Assembly (NCBI GenBank): GCA_913058395.1
Contig: CAJXQI010000013.1
Span: forward strand, 1-64,000
Reading direction: 5' to 3'
Length of the DNA stretch: 64,000 bases
Origin: an uncultured Colwellia sp.
GTDB lineage: Bacteria; Pseudomonadota; Gammaproteobacteria; Enterobacterales; Alteromonadaceae
This document shows, piece by piece, positions 38,440 to 48,648 of the stretch (its first letter is position 1; every line of letters begins with the position of its first letter). Both the position numbers and the translations under genes were made by a program. Under the pieces are notes generated by a model. The model was not told the origin of the DNA. It saw only the letters and a program-made list of their open reading frames with translations, and ran no database searches.

Positions 38440-38461
38440 AGAGCTTAATGCATTAAGCTCT
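38440..38461. repeat. Perfect 22-bp palindrome
   Basis: The half-site AGAGCTTAATG is followed immediately by its exact complement, with no loop. It lies in a 283-bp gap between the GNAT gene and an orphan gene. A further inverted pair, GCCGCCT (38349-38355) and AGGCGGC (38429-38435), lies just to its left. Confidence 0.7.
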
Positions 38462-38582
38462 GCAGGTCCGATGTTGCCGATATTAGCGTACTGTTTTCCT
38501 GATAAGTAAATAACGTAATAAGCCGGCAACGTTATACATACCTATATTTTTTAAGCTTACTTTACAAGGAGCCTATGATTTC

Positions 38583-39536
38583 ATGGCGCTACGCAAAATT
38601 AATATATACTTCATATCTATAATTTTTATTGCTAGCATAGCTATTATTCTATTCAATTGGATAAATAGTAATTCAGTTTCAAACTCCTCTGATGTTGAAC
38701 TTAGCCCCCAAAACACCCTGTTATCAAAATCAACGATTAAAGAAACAGACGATATTCCTACAAAGAGACCAAATGCTAATGCTTTTGCAGGAAAACCAAT
38801 ACAAAATGCTCAAATGGTCGTCATGCATAAACCTAGCTGGAAGTTAGATGGAAATTTTAAAGATCATCTCGACAAACTAATTATTATCGCGGCAAGCGGG
38901 GATAATGAAGCGAACTATATTATTGCGATGAATTTTAGACATTGTTATTACGCTCCAGTTGATGAAACCGCTCTTGAGAAGAAATTAGAACAAGCTTACG
39001 AATATAGTGATGCAGATATAGCCGTTGATAAAATAAATGAAAGATACAAATATTGTTTTGGTATTAAACAGAAACAACGCAATCAGTTCTATAAGTACTT
39101 AGAGGTCGCATCCAATAATGGGTACGTTTTAGCACAGGAAGTTTTTGGTAGCATCACTCCAGAGTTCTTCATGAAATCTCAAGGCTACGAAGAGCTAGAG
39201 CGAAGTGATTTTATTCGAAAGCGTGATAGCTTTATTGAACAGAAAGTCAGCTTTTTGGAACAAGCGGCTAAAAACGGCAGCATCAAGGCATTAGCAAAGC
39301 TTTCTAAGATGAATCGCTCACAAATCATTGATGGGAATGGTTATGTTAAATCTTACGCATTTAATCAGTTAATTCTTGAGTTTACTCAAAATAATGAAAT
39401 CTATAATAGATATTCATGGTTTCAACAAAAGTTATACTCGCAGCTAAACCCTGAGGAAATAGAAAATGCATTAACCATGTCGGAGGAATGGTCTGCAAAG
39501 ATTAAGTTAAACGGTACTTTGTATTTAAATGATTAG
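38583..39536 (+). CDS. Hypothetical membrane-anchored protein with Sel1-like helices
   Basis: 317 aa. One N-terminal hydrophobic segment (about 8-27) is followed by a Ser/Thr-rich linker. The rest is mostly helical, with short alanine-rich units (LIIIAASGDNEANYIIAM, YLEVASNNGYVLAQEVFG, FLEQAAKNGSIKALAKL) that look like degenerate Sel1/TPR repeats. AAGGAG lies 11 bases before the ATG. No family recognised. Its AT-rich sequence and orphan state fit an accessory gene. Confidence 0.7.
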   Translation: MALRKINIYFISIIFIASIAIILFNWINSNSVSNSSDVELSPQNTLLSKSTIKETDDIPTKRPNANAFAGKPIQNAQMVVMHKPSWKLDGNFKDHLDKLIIIAASGDNEANYIIAMNFRHCYYAPVDETALEKKLEQAYEYSDADIAVDKINERYKYCFGIKQKQRNQFYKYLEVASNNGYVLAQEVFGSITPEFFMKSQGYEELERSDFIRKRDSFIEQKVSFLEQAAKNGSIKALAKLSKMNRSQIIDGNGYVKSYAFNQLILEFTQNNEIYNRYSWFQQKLYSQLNPEEIENALTMSEEWSAKIKLNGTLYLND

Positions 39537-39775
39537 GATAACTCAGTTAAGTCTAAACTTAGTTAAACCTAAATTGTTTTAGTCAGAATCCGATCTTACA
39601 AATTCAATAATAAACCTTCATATAAACTGACAAATTATATATTTTTTAATTAATAGAAAGACTGCTATTGCGACTTTCCGGCCCTAACAACTCTTACCAT
39701 AAACGCTAACTATCGCCACAAAGAAGACATTAGTCATTTATATAAACTAGTATATGGAGGGTAGATTTTGTTCCG

Positions 39776-40600
39776 TTAAAAACCTTGAAACGGAATTATC
39801 GTACCGCAGCTCGACTTACACTGTACGAGAAAAAGTTGTTGGTGTTGATCGTAAGAAAAACCTAAAGCAAAACTTAGCTTGTGAGTTTCAACACCATGGC
39901 CATATGTATTGTTAATAAATTGAGCATACGCTTTTATTTGCCTAGAAAGGCCCATCCAAGCCATAGTGTCATGGCTTGACTCTTTTTTATTCAAAACACC
40001 CAACCCTGGAGGGTAATATGAGGAACCATCACTAAGTACGATAGGATGGTTTATCCCTAATTTACGAGCCTGTTTATGATCTTCAGCTGTAGTTACTTCT
40101 TTTTGGTCACTTAACTTGAGGTGAGCAATCAGAAAAGGGAATTCATTATGAATGATTTCAACTAGTTGCGCATTATGCCATATGTCATCGTGGGGGAATA
40201 CTGCCAACAAATATATAGTTTCTGGCTCTACTATTGCAAACATTAGCTCTTTAGTTCCACCTTCGGCAAAGTGAAAATGAACGATACCCCAATCATCAAA
40301 CAATGGATCATTTCCTCCACCAGATTTTTTAAAGTTTTTTCTACTGCAAAATTTCAAAAGAGGACTGCCAGATTCAACTAGATCGATAAACTTTTGGTAT
40401 TCGATCATATGTTCTTGAGGGCAGTTAAATACCGATGACTTAATTACATTTCGCTTTTGAGCGATTGGAGTTCTACGAAGACGATTAATGAGGAGCATAA
40501 AATTACTCCGAAGACCTAACTCTTCAGAATAATTAATACACTGCTTTTCCAACTCGCTTGCTATGTAATTCTTAAGATTTGAGTTAAATAATTCGATCAT
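39776..40600 (-). CDS. Hypothetical protein with a DDWGIVHFHF motif
   Basis: 274 aa, soluble. The central motif DPLFDDWGIVHFHF (98-111) is followed by a beta-rich block (ELMFAIVEPETIYLLAVFP). I have the impression of similar D-W-G-I-x-H-x-H motifs in poorly characterised bacterial proteins, but I cannot name a family. The start at 40600 has AGGGA nine bases upstream; a longer frame upstream lacks a ribosome site. It lies in the repeat-rich pocket and ends close to nothing else on its strand. Confidence 0.65.
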   Translation of the reverse strand: MIELFNSNLKNYIASELEKQCINYSEELGLRSNFMLLINRLRRTPIAQKRNVIKSSVFNCPQEHMIEYQKFIDLVESGSPLLKFCSRKNFKKSGGGNDPLFDDWGIVHFHFAEGGTKELMFAIVEPETIYLLAVFPHDDIWHNAQLVEIIHNEFPFLIAHLKLSDQKEVTTAEDHKQARKLGINHPIVLSDGSSYYPPGLGVLNKKESSHDTMAWMGLSRQIKAYAQFINNTYGHGVETHKLSFALGFSYDQHQQLFLVQCKSSCGTIIPFQGF

Positions 40601-40637
40601 GCTCACTTTCCCTATAACGCATATCATTGAAATAAAG

Positions 40638-40745
40638 GGGGTCAGATACACATTAATATCACTATTGGGTCATAAATACGTTTTACAACTCATTAGAAAA
40701 TATATGGCAAAAAATTAAATGCTAACGTCCGCAATAGCGCACCGA
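40638..40745 (+). repeat. Dispersed repeat, copy A
   Basis: It begins GGTCAG and contains TCATTAGAAAATATA (40690-40704) followed by GCTAACGTCCGCAATAGCGCAC. Copy B at 42085-42165 has the same start, the same 15-bp block and the closely related GCTAATGTCAGCAATGCGCAC, in the same orientation. Confidence 0.65.
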
Positions 40746-40964
40746 CAAGTCATAAAACTACTTAGTGAAATCTCTGAATTATTAATATTGGAATAGAGCT
40801 AGAGGATGGCGCATTTAACTTCTATTCAATGATACGTGGCTTACCTTGATCAACTACGCAGTTATAGGTCACCATTAAAAATACAGTTCGAGAGTATTCT
40901 AGCTCTAGCATGTTCAATGATTTGGCTGACGATGTAAAAAATCAAAAAACACTAATCATCAGAA

Positions 40965-41003
40965 ACAAAAAAACATCAATCGTTATGATTGATGTTTTCT
41001 AAA
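40965..41003 (-). terminator. Terminator of the PEP-CTERM gene
   Basis: AAAACATCAATC (40970-40981) pairs perfectly with GATTGATGTTTT (40987-40998) around a 5-nt loop. The A-run to its left is the T-tract for the minus-strand gene. Confidence 0.85.
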
Positions 41004-41021
41004 ATAAATTTTTATAAATAA

Positions 41022-41750
41022 TTATTTATTAAATCGGCGTGATGCTAAACCCATTATTCCTAGTGCAAAAATAGCAAGTGTTGATGGCTCTGGCACTGAA
41101 GTAAATACATCTTTTGAAGCTCCTTGTACCCCAACAGTAAAGCCGTTCCAGTTTTCACTACTTAAACTATTCCAGCTAACGTTATCAAAAGCGCCTTTGA
41201 ATTGGATTGTGCCATGTGGTTCGCCTGTACCAAGCAATTGATATTCAATGTCGCCATTTCCGTGATCAATAACATTCTTATAAGAAGTTCCCGACCCCCA
41301 GTACCCAGCAGCTTTACCGTCGACTCCTCCAACAGATAAAATATCAAAATCCTGATCGAAAGAGTAACCATTACCATTTAAACTAACATAAGAAAAAACA
41401 ATGTTCGCCACTGACTCTGAGAATGAAAGAGTTTGGTTTCCTGCGTTTTTCAAACCTATCATCTCTGAAGCTGTAGGAGTGTTATCAACTTCGCTGCTAG
41501 TATATGGTGATATGGAAGGATCTTGAAAACTACGAAAATAATCTGTACCTGTACCTGTTTGTAAAAAAGCAATACCTTGAGGGTTAGTATATGTAATATC
41601 GATTGTTGATGTATTAGTTACAAACTCTCCAAGTACTTCTGTGGATGTGCCTGACTTCCAGTCTGCCCAATAAATTACGCCAGCATTTGCCACTGTTGAT
41701 ATTGATAGAGTTAAACCTACTAAAGCGATATTAAATAATTTAAATTTCAT
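41022..41750 (-). CDS. PEP-CTERM sorting-domain protein
   Basis: 242 aa. A signal peptide (to about ANA, residue 24) is followed by a beta-rich secreted domain. The C-terminus is a classic PEP-CTERM signal: VPEPSTLAIFALGIMGLASRRFNK, that is the PEP motif, one hydrophobic helix and a basic tail. Such proteins are cut and sorted by an exosortase and often belong to exopolysaccharide or biofilm matrices. No exosortase is in the window, so it must be encoded elsewhere if active. AGGGA nine bases upstream supports ATG 41750. Confidence 0.9.
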   Translation of the reverse strand: MKFKLFNIALVGLTLSISTVANAGVIYWADWKSGTSTEVLGEFVTNTSTIDITYTNPQGIAFLQTGTGTDYFRSFQDPSISPYTSSEVDNTPTASEMIGLKNAGNQTLSFSESVANIVFSYVSLNGNGYSFDQDFDILSVGGVDGKAAGYWGSGTSYKNVIDHGNGDIEYQLLGTGEPHGTIQFKGAFDNVSWNSLSSENWNGFTVGVQGASKDVFTSVPEPSTLAIFALGIMGLASRRFNK

Positions 41751-41850
41751 ATGACATTCCCTTTGATTCCATTGCATGTTGCAAATTATATTTGTTATTT
41801 TTTATAAAATGTAATACAAAAAACATGCCTCAAGTTAAATATGCATATAT

Positions 41851-41944
41851 TTCAATTGGTTGAGGTTGTTTAGGGAGTCCAATAAAATAGTATTGTAAAA
41901 TAATATGACATGGGTAACTCCTTCAATTAGTTGAGGTTATTTAG
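41851..41944. promoter_or_regulatory. Pair of 23-bp direct repeats upstream of the PEP-CTERM gene
   Basis: TTCAATTGGTTGAGG (start of 41851-41873) recurs as TTCAATTAGTTGAGG (start of 41922-41944). The full 23-bp units differ at two positions and lie 71 bp apart, about 100-190 bp before the start codon. They may be operators. Confidence 0.5.
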
Positions 41945-42084
41945 TACTTTATTGCTAGTTTTATATCTAGAACTCTAAAGTGTTAACATTACCTTTAACT
42001 CCCATCTACTTGAACATTGAATAAATCAGATTAATATTCTTTAATTTCAAGCTCTTATTGTAATATTATAGTTTTTTATGGACA

Positions 42085-42165
42085 GGTCAGGTTATTACTG
42101 TTTTGTTCATTAGAAAATATAGGAAAAAAGATTAATTGCTAATGTCAGCAATGCGCACAAAGTGG
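42085..42165 (+). repeat. Dispersed repeat, copy B
   Basis: GGTCAG start, TCATTAGAAAATATA (42107-42121) and GCTAATGTCAGCAATGCGCAC. It is shorter than copy A by an internal deletion and has the same orientation. Confidence 0.65.
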
Positions 42166-42348
42166 CCATATTACAGTTTTTTGCAAAACAGCTTCAGACT
42201 CATTACTGACTTAATCCACTGTACGATTAGGTCAAGTCAGGTTCTGAAATTAAGTATGAGCTACTACACCTAAACCTAGTTACCCTCCAAATCTTAAAAG
42301 TGGCAGTTCAAGCTAAATCCCTTATAGCTTTCTCTTTAAAAATACAAC

Positions 42349-42990
42349 TTACGTCGATTCTTCCATATGACTTTTAACCAATTCACCTATTTTTAGTGCA
42401 TGACTTTCGTTTTCACCAGACAAAGCATTAAAAATTCCCTGCTTGTTGGTAGTCGGTTGGTTTTGGCTCACCTTCCACTTCCCTACTACCGAGGAAATAT
42501 TAATTTCAATACCGACTATAGCGGGGAGCATTTTTGCTATGTATTGTTTTGGCGCGTCTTCAATAGACCAAGGTTTGGGCTGTAGGGCCTCATGTTGACG
42601 AGTTAAGCATTTGAGTAAATCAAGGTTGCGTGTATTGTCATGAACAAACGATATATGCCCTTTTACATGCACAGCAACATAGTTCCATGTTGGCACAGCC
42701 TTGCCCGTGGCCATTTTAGTTGGGTAATAGTTAGGTGATATATAGCAATTAGGTCCGTTAAACACGACCAACACTTCAGCTTTGTTAGAGATGTTTTTCC
42801 ATAATGGATTAGCTTTAGCAATATGTCCCTGTAGTGTGTCTTTACCACCTACTTGCTTCAACATTAGTGGTATATGATTCACTTCTAACCCTAATTCAGA
42901 GGTGCCAATAAGCGTTGCAAAAGGATATTCAACCATCAATGTTTTTAATGCCGCAGTATCACTTTGTTTAAATTTTTTTGGTATATACAT
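42349..42990 (-). CDS. FMN-binding negative transcriptional regulator, PaiB family
   Basis: 213 aa. The start MYIPKKFKQSD and the blocks LEVNHIPLML, NPLWKN, FNGPNCYISPNYY and VPTWNYVAVHVKGH are the PaiB signature of a split-barrel flavin-binding fold. In Bacillus, PaiB represses sporulation and protease genes; its role in gammaproteobacteria is unclear. I start at 42990, since AAGGCG lies just upstream and the family begins here. It is 38 nt downstream of a GNAT gene, recalling the paiAB acetyltransferase pair. Confidence 0.9.
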   Translation of the reverse strand: MYIPKKFKQSDTAALKTLMVEYPFATLIGTSELGLEVNHIPLMLKQVGGKDTLQGHIAKANPLWKNISNKAEVLVVFNGPNCYISPNYYPTKMATGKAVPTWNYVAVHVKGHISFVHDNTRNLDLLKCLTRQHEALQPKPWSIEDAPKQYIAKMLPAIVGIEINISSVVGKWKVSQNQPTTNKQGIFNALSGENESHALKIGELVKSHMEEST

Positions 42991-43028
42991 AATAACGCCT
43001 TTGCTGCTTTTCTTACCGTGCCTGTGCT

Positions 43029-43613
43029 TTACATTTTTGCTTCTAGCGTTGACTTTATAGCTGCCCATTCGCTAGCAATAATTGAAAAAATAGCAGTGTT
43101 GCGAAAAGTGCCATCAGACAAAATACGTTGATGACGAAGCAGGCCTTCATATGTTGCACCTAGCCTTGCTATCGCTTTACGTGACTTTTCATTTTTCTCA
43201 TGAGCTTTAAACTCAACTCTTATCGCACCAAGCTCTTCAAAAGCATGTTTTAATAAGCAATATTTAGCGTGAGTATTAATATGGCTACGCTGGTATTTAG
43301 GGGTAATAAAGGTAAAACCTATTTCTAAATTTCTATCCTCGCGCATAATTGAACAGTAACGCGTACTCCCTACCAACTCTCCGCTTTCATCATCAAAAAT
43401 AGCAAAAGGTACATGTTCACCTTTATCAGCCATTGCTTGTGAATAATTCAACCAATTCTTGGCCGTTGCTTTAGACGTACATTTGTCAGGTAAAGACCAA
43501 CGCCAAATCTCTGGAAAAGCGCCGGCACGATAAAAATCATCTAAGTGATCAAGTGTTAATGGTCGTAACGTGACTTTATTGGTACTCAACGTAGTAGCTC
43601 GGGGGTTAAACAT
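43029..43613 (-). CDS. GNAT family N-acetyltransferase
   Basis: 194 aa RimJ/RimL-like acetyltransferase. LRPLTLDHLDDFYRAG at the start, the FTFITPKYQRSHINTHAKYCLL acetyl-CoA region and ARLGATYEGLLRHQRI follow the family order. It is upstream of the PaiB gene on the same strand and divergent from a MocR regulator, its likely controller. Confidence 0.9.
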   Translation of the reverse strand: MFNPRATTLSTNKVTLRPLTLDHLDDFYRAGAFPEIWRWSLPDKCTSKATAKNWLNYSQAMADKGEHVPFAIFDDESGELVGSTRYCSIMREDRNLEIGFTFITPKYQRSHINTHAKYCLLKHAFEELGAIRVEFKAHEKNEKSRKAIARLGATYEGLLRHQRILSDGTFRNTAIFSIIASEWAAIKSTLEAKM

Positions 43614-43639
43614 AACTTGCTCTATTTAAAAGTGATGAT

Positions 43640-43700
43640 TGGTATTCTCTCTTTTTATGGTATAAACAAAACAACCAGTTTAAATAAATTACTTATACCA
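43640..43700. promoter_or_regulatory. Candidate MocR operator: three ATACCA half-sites
   Basis: TGGTAT occurs at 43640-43645 and 43658-43663, and its complement ATACCA at 43695-43700. The outer pair extends to a perfect 8-bp inverted repeat, TGGTATAA (43658-43665) with TTATACCA (43693-43700). The sites fill the divergent region between the GNAT and MocR genes. Confidence 0.6.
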
Positions 43701-43713
43701 AAGAATTGTAACA

Positions 43714-45171
43714 ATGCAGATACTGAATCTAACTTTAGAAGAGAGCGCAGAGAAGTTGTATTTAAAAATCGCTAATGCAATTCGACAGGCCATTAAGAAT
43801 GGCAACGCTTCTACTGGTGAAAAGTTACCTTCAGCGCGTACTTTAGCAGCACAGTTATCAGTTAATCGCCATACCATTATGTCGGCTTATCATGAGTTAG
43901 AAGCACAGGGCTGGGTTGAAACCAAAGAAAGGCAAGGTTATTCCGTAGCGCAAACACTACCAATTTATCTTTCACTAAAAAGTAATGAAAACCTTAATGA
44001 TGTCAGTAATAAACATCAGTGGCGGTTAGTAAAAACTGAAAATAATAACTTGCAGCGCCAAGCTAGCGATTACCAATTTAACTTCGCTGGCGGTAACCCT
44101 GATATTTCATTGTTCCCTTTTAATGAACTTAGAAGCTACGTAAATGAAGCAATGAGCCGCCCGCAGATTAATGAATTGAACTACGGCAATAACAATGGTT
44201 TTCCAGCCTTTATTACTGAAGTTAGTACTTATTTACGTAGAGTGAGAGCAATTGCTAATAAGGAAATAATTGTCGTTAATGGTAGCCAAGAAGCGCTATA
44301 CATTATTTCACAAATTTTGTTAAAACCAGGCGACAAGGTTGCGGTAGAAAGTTTAGGTTATCGCCCGGCTTGGAACGCATTAAAAAATGCCGGCGCTGAA
44401 CTTATCGGTGTTAAACAAACAAAAGAAGGTATTGATGTTGAACACCTTGAGCAATTATTTAAGCAACATAAACTTCGCCTGCTCTATTTAACTCCGCTTC
44501 ATCAGTACCCAACCACCACCACATTACCCGCGGCGCAGCGAATAAAAGTTTATCAGCTAGCACAGCAATATAATGTGCCAATTATTGAAGACGATTACGA
44601 TCACGAGTTTCATTATGACAGCCAGCCTTTAGCCCCTATGGCAGCTAATGATCCTGCGGGGCTAGTTATATATTTATCAAGCTTTTCTAAAATTATGTTC
44701 CCTGGAGTTCGCTTGGGTATAATTGCGGTAGACCAATCACTTGCCGCACACATTGTCAGTTATCGAACAATGATCAATCATAAAGCTAACGTGGTATTGC
44801 AAGATGCTGTAGCTCGGTGGATGAAAGATGGCGCATTTGAACGCCACTTAAGAAAAGCGACACGCATTTATCAAAAAAGACGACAATGTATGGTGGAAAC
44901 ACTAAACAGTTTTATAGCAGAAGGCATAGAACTCGACTTTACCGTGCCTCCTGGTGGAATGACGCTATGGGTAAATGTTGGTGGTAATGCAGAAGAAATA
45001 GCAAAATCAGCACAAGAAAATAACATCTTCTTGTTAGCTGAAAAGGCTTTTCATTTAGAGTCTAAAAATGATGAAAATAAATTTATTAGGCTCGGATTTG
45101 CAGGTCAAAGCGAAGACCAAATTACGCAAGGCTTATCACGACTAAAGCCTTTTCTTAACCGTAAAGATTGA
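43714..45171 (+). CDS. MocR/PdxR-type regulator (GntR HTH fused to aminotransferase)
   Basis: 485 aa. The N-terminal winged helix (about 8-75: LYLKIANAIRQAIKNGNAST, GEKLPSARTLAAQLSVNRHT) is of GntR type. A linker leads to a fold-type I aminotransferase domain with the PLP lysine in SSFSKIMFPGVRLG and DDYDHEFHYD before it. MocR proteins sense PLP or an amino-compound aldimine. It is divergent from the GNAT-paiB pair, with half-sites between. Confidence 0.93.
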   Translation: MQILNLTLEESAEKLYLKIANAIRQAIKNGNASTGEKLPSARTLAAQLSVNRHTIMSAYHELEAQGWVETKERQGYSVAQTLPIYLSLKSNENLNDVSNKHQWRLVKTENNNLQRQASDYQFNFAGGNPDISLFPFNELRSYVNEAMSRPQINELNYGNNNGFPAFITEVSTYLRRVRAIANKEIIVVNGSQEALYIISQILLKPGDKVAVESLGYRPAWNALKNAGAELIGVKQTKEGIDVEHLEQLFKQHKLRLLYLTPLHQYPTTTTLPAAQRIKVYQLAQQYNVPIIEDDYDHEFHYDSQPLAPMAANDPAGLVIYLSSFSKIMFPGVRLGIIAVDQSLAAHIVSYRTMINHKANVVLQDAVARWMKDGAFERHLRKATRIYQKRRQCMVETLNSFIAEGIELDFTVPPGGMTLWVNVGGNAEEIAKSAQENNIFLLAEKAFHLESKNDENKFIRLGFAGQSEDQITQGLSRLKPFLNRKD

Positions 45172-45225
45172 GCTTTTTATATATTGTACTTATCGAATGT
45201 TAAGCATGTTTATTAAAGGAAAAAC

Positions 45226-45255
45226 AAAAAAGCCCAACCAAGGTTGGGCTTTCAA
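45226..45255. terminator. Bidirectional terminator between the MocR gene and fadA
   Basis: AAAGCCCAACC (45229-45239) and GGTTGGGCTTT (45242-45252) pair perfectly around AA, with flanking A and T runs. Confidence 0.88.
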
Positions 45256-45309
45256 AAGATGACTAACAAAAAGTTAACTCAAACTTATTATCAAAAGTGC
45301 CAGATAAAA

Positions 45310-46488
<1,179 letters not shown>

Positions 46489-48648
46489 CTAAGCTGTTTT
46501 AACGTCTGTTGTAAAATAAGATTTGCCAGATTTCGCCATTTCGCGAAGTCCGTCAGTCACTTGATAAATTTCGCCCAAGTGAGCGTATTTATCAGCCATC
46601 GCAATGAAGTTATCTAAGCCTAGTGTTTCTAAGTAACGAATCGGGCCACCTCTAAATGGAGGGAAACCTAAACCGTAAATTAAGCCCATATCAGCTTCAG
46701 CTGCAGTATCAACTACACCTTCTTCTAAACAACGAACCACTTCATTGACCATAGGGATCATCAAGCGAGCAATAGTTTCGTCTTGGCTAAACTCTTTGCT
46801 TTCAACAGCAAATAAGTCATAAGCTGCTTGTGCAGCCACTTTTGTTGGACGACCACGCTTGTCTTTACCGTAGTCGTAGAAACCTTTACCGTTTTTCTGA
46901 CCAAAACGCTCATTGGCATATAGCGCACTTACAGGGTCATTATCAATTTTGGTCATACGGGTTGGGAAGCCTGCCGACATAACACCAGTACAATGATCAG
47001 CGGTATCAATACCAACAACATCAAGTAAGTATGCAGGGCCCATTGGCCAGCCAAATTGTTTTTCCATTACTTTATCAACGGCAGTAAAGTCAGCACCCTC
47101 AAGCACTAACTGACTAAAACCGGCAAAGTAAGGGAATAAAACACGGTTAATATAAAAACCAGGGCAGTCATTTACTACAATCGGAGATTTGCCCATTTTC
47201 GCAGCGTATGCAACAACTGCAGCTACAGTTTCATCAGAGGTTTCTTTACCACGAATAACTTCGACTAACGGCATTTTGTTTACTGGGTTGAAGAAATGCA
47301 TACCACAGAACTTGTCTTTGCGTTTTACGCTTTCTGCCAATAAATCAATTGAAATGGTTGACGTATTTGACGTAACAATAGCGTCATCAGCAACATGGCT
47401 TTCAACTTCAGCCAACACCATAGCTTTAACTTTCGGGTTTTCAACTACCGCTTCTACAACAATATCAACATCTTTAACGCTGTCGTAGCTTAACGATGGT
47501 GTAATGTTCTTTAACACGCCCGCCATTTTTTTAGCGTTCATGCGACCACGTTCAACTTGCTTGCTAAGAATACCGGCAGCCGTTGTTAAGCCTAAATCAA
47601 GCGCTTGGTCATTTATGTCTTTCATGATAATTGGCGTGCCTTTATAAGCAGACTGGTATGCAATACCACCGCCCATAATACCAGCACCCAATACAGCTGC
47701 TTTGTTCACAGCTTTAGTGGCTTGTTTACCGGCTTTTTTCGCTTTGCCTTTAACCACTTGGTCAGCCATAAATAGGCCAATTTGTGCTGTTGCTGCATCA
47801 GTTTTCGCTAATTTAGCAAAACCGGCATTTTCCAATGCCATTGCGCCAGCGCGGTCTAAACCTGCTGCTGCTTCAATAGTTTTTACTGTTGCCATTGGTG
47901 CAGGGTAATGTTTACCCGCTTTTGCCGCGATCATGCCTTTACAAGTATTAAAGGTCATAATTGTTTCAACTGGCGATAATTTTAATGCTTCTAACTTAGG
48001 TTGACGTTTTGCACGCCAATCTAACTTACCAGCAATCGCTTGTTTCAACATGTTAGTCGCTGCTTCACGTAAATGCTCAGGTGCAACAACAGCATCAAGT
48101 AGGCCAACCGCCATTGCTTGCGCCGCTTTGTGTGCTTTACCTGTCGACATCCACTCAATAGCATTATCAGCACCAATAACACGTGGTAAACGTACTGTGC
48201 CGCCAAAGCCAGGCATTAAACCTAATTTTACTTCAGGTAAGCCAATTGAACAGCTTGTATCGGCAATACGGTAATCACAAGCTAAGGCCATTTCACAACC
48301 ACCGCCTAATGCGAAACCATTAATGGCAACAACTGTTGGCAGGTTAATATCTTCAAATGAGTCAAAAACATCCGAGCCTTCTTTAATCCAAGGCATTAAC
48401 TCGGCTTCAGGCTTTTTAAATATCTCTAAGAATTCGGTGATATCAGCACCAACGATGAAAGAAGACTTACCAGAAGTAACTAATACCCCTTTTGCTTCAC
48501 TACAATTATTAATGGCATCAACAACTGCGATATATTCTTTAAACGTTGCCTGATCAAATTTGTTAACTGAACCTTGCGCATCGAATTTAAATTCAACAAT
48601 GCCGTCATCTAACAATTGGGCAGAAAGGCTTTTGCCTTGAAATAACAT
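46489..48648 (-). CDS. fadB: Fatty acid oxidation complex alpha subunit FadB
   Basis: 719 aa (E. coli 729). The N-terminal enoyl-CoA hydratase/isomerase domain has [20 protein letters not shown]. The 3-hydroxyacyl-CoA dehydrogenase domain has [16 protein letters not shown] and [16 protein letters not shown] start at ATG 48648, since AGGAG is seven bases upstream and it matches the family start MLFQGKSL; a longer in-frame extension is not supported. A PsrA-like palindrome lies about 165 bp upstream. Confidence 0.97.
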   Translation of the reverse strand: MLFQGKSLSAQLLDDGIVEFKFDAQGSVNKFDQATFKEYIAVVDAINNCSEAKGVLVTSGKSSFIVGADITEFLEIFKKPEAELMPWIKEGSDVFDSFEDINLPTVVAINGFALGGGCEMALACDYRIADTSCSIGLPEVKLGLMPGFGGTVRLPRVIGADNAIEWMSTGKAHKAAQAMAVGLLDAVVAPEHLREAATNMLKQAIAGKLDWRAKRQPKLEALKLSPVETIMTFNTCKGMIAAKAGKHYPAPMATVKTIEAAAGLDRAGAMALENAGFAKLAKTDAATAQIGLFMADQVVKGKAKKAGKQATKAVNKAAVLGAGIMGGGIAYQSAYKGTPIIMKDINDQALDLGLTTAAGILSKQVERGRMNAKKMAGVLKNITPSLSYDSVKDVDIVVEAVVENPKVKAMVLAEVESHVADDAIVTSNTSTISIDLLAESVKRKDKFCGMHFFNPVNKMPLVEVIRGKETSDETVAAVVAYAAKMGKSPIVVNDCPGFYINRVLFPYFAGFSQLVLEGADFTAVDKVMEKQFGWPMGPAYLLDVVGIDTADHCTGVMSAGFPTRMTKIDNDPVSALYANERFGQKNGKGFYDYGKDKRGRPTKVAAQAAYDLFAVESKEFSQDETIARLMIPMVNEVVRCLEEGVVDTAAEADMGLIYGLGFPPFRGGPIRYLETLGLDNFIAMADKYAHLGEIYQVTDGLREMAKSGKSYFTTDVKTA

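Larger units (their letters stand above)
40601..41021. other. Intergenic region with one copy of a dispersed repeat
   Basis: About 420 AT-rich bases without a gene. They hold copy A of a dispersed repeat (40638-40745) and the terminator of the PEP-CTERM gene (40965-41003). No other reading frame or promoter is clear. Confidence 0.6.
41751..42348. other. Intergenic region with repeats upstream of the PEP-CTERM gene
   Basis: About 600 AT-rich bases without a gene. They contain two 23-bp direct repeats (41851-41873 and 41922-41944), copy B of the dispersed repeat (42085-42165) and further GTCAGGTT sequences (about 42235). The paiB gene reads into it from the right; no terminator for it is clear. 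Confidence 0.6.

Noticed and set aside
38341-38529. 62-codon minus-strand frame between the GNAT gene and an orphan gene
   Set aside because: No ribosome site, no recognisable domain, and it runs across palindromes that suggest non-coding structure.
38300-38582. Possible integron attC-like structure (inverted pairs and GTTATAC near 38530)
   Set aside because: The core site does not fit GTTRRRY and no integrase or cassette array is present.
41751-41960. Sigma-54 promoter for the PEP-CTERM gene
   Set aside because: I searched the minus strand for GG-N10-GC and found only a GG-N10-GT, so I do not claim it.
42235-42260. Third copy of the dispersed repeat (GTCAGGTT)
   Set aside because: Only a short match, without the TCATTAGAAAATATA block.
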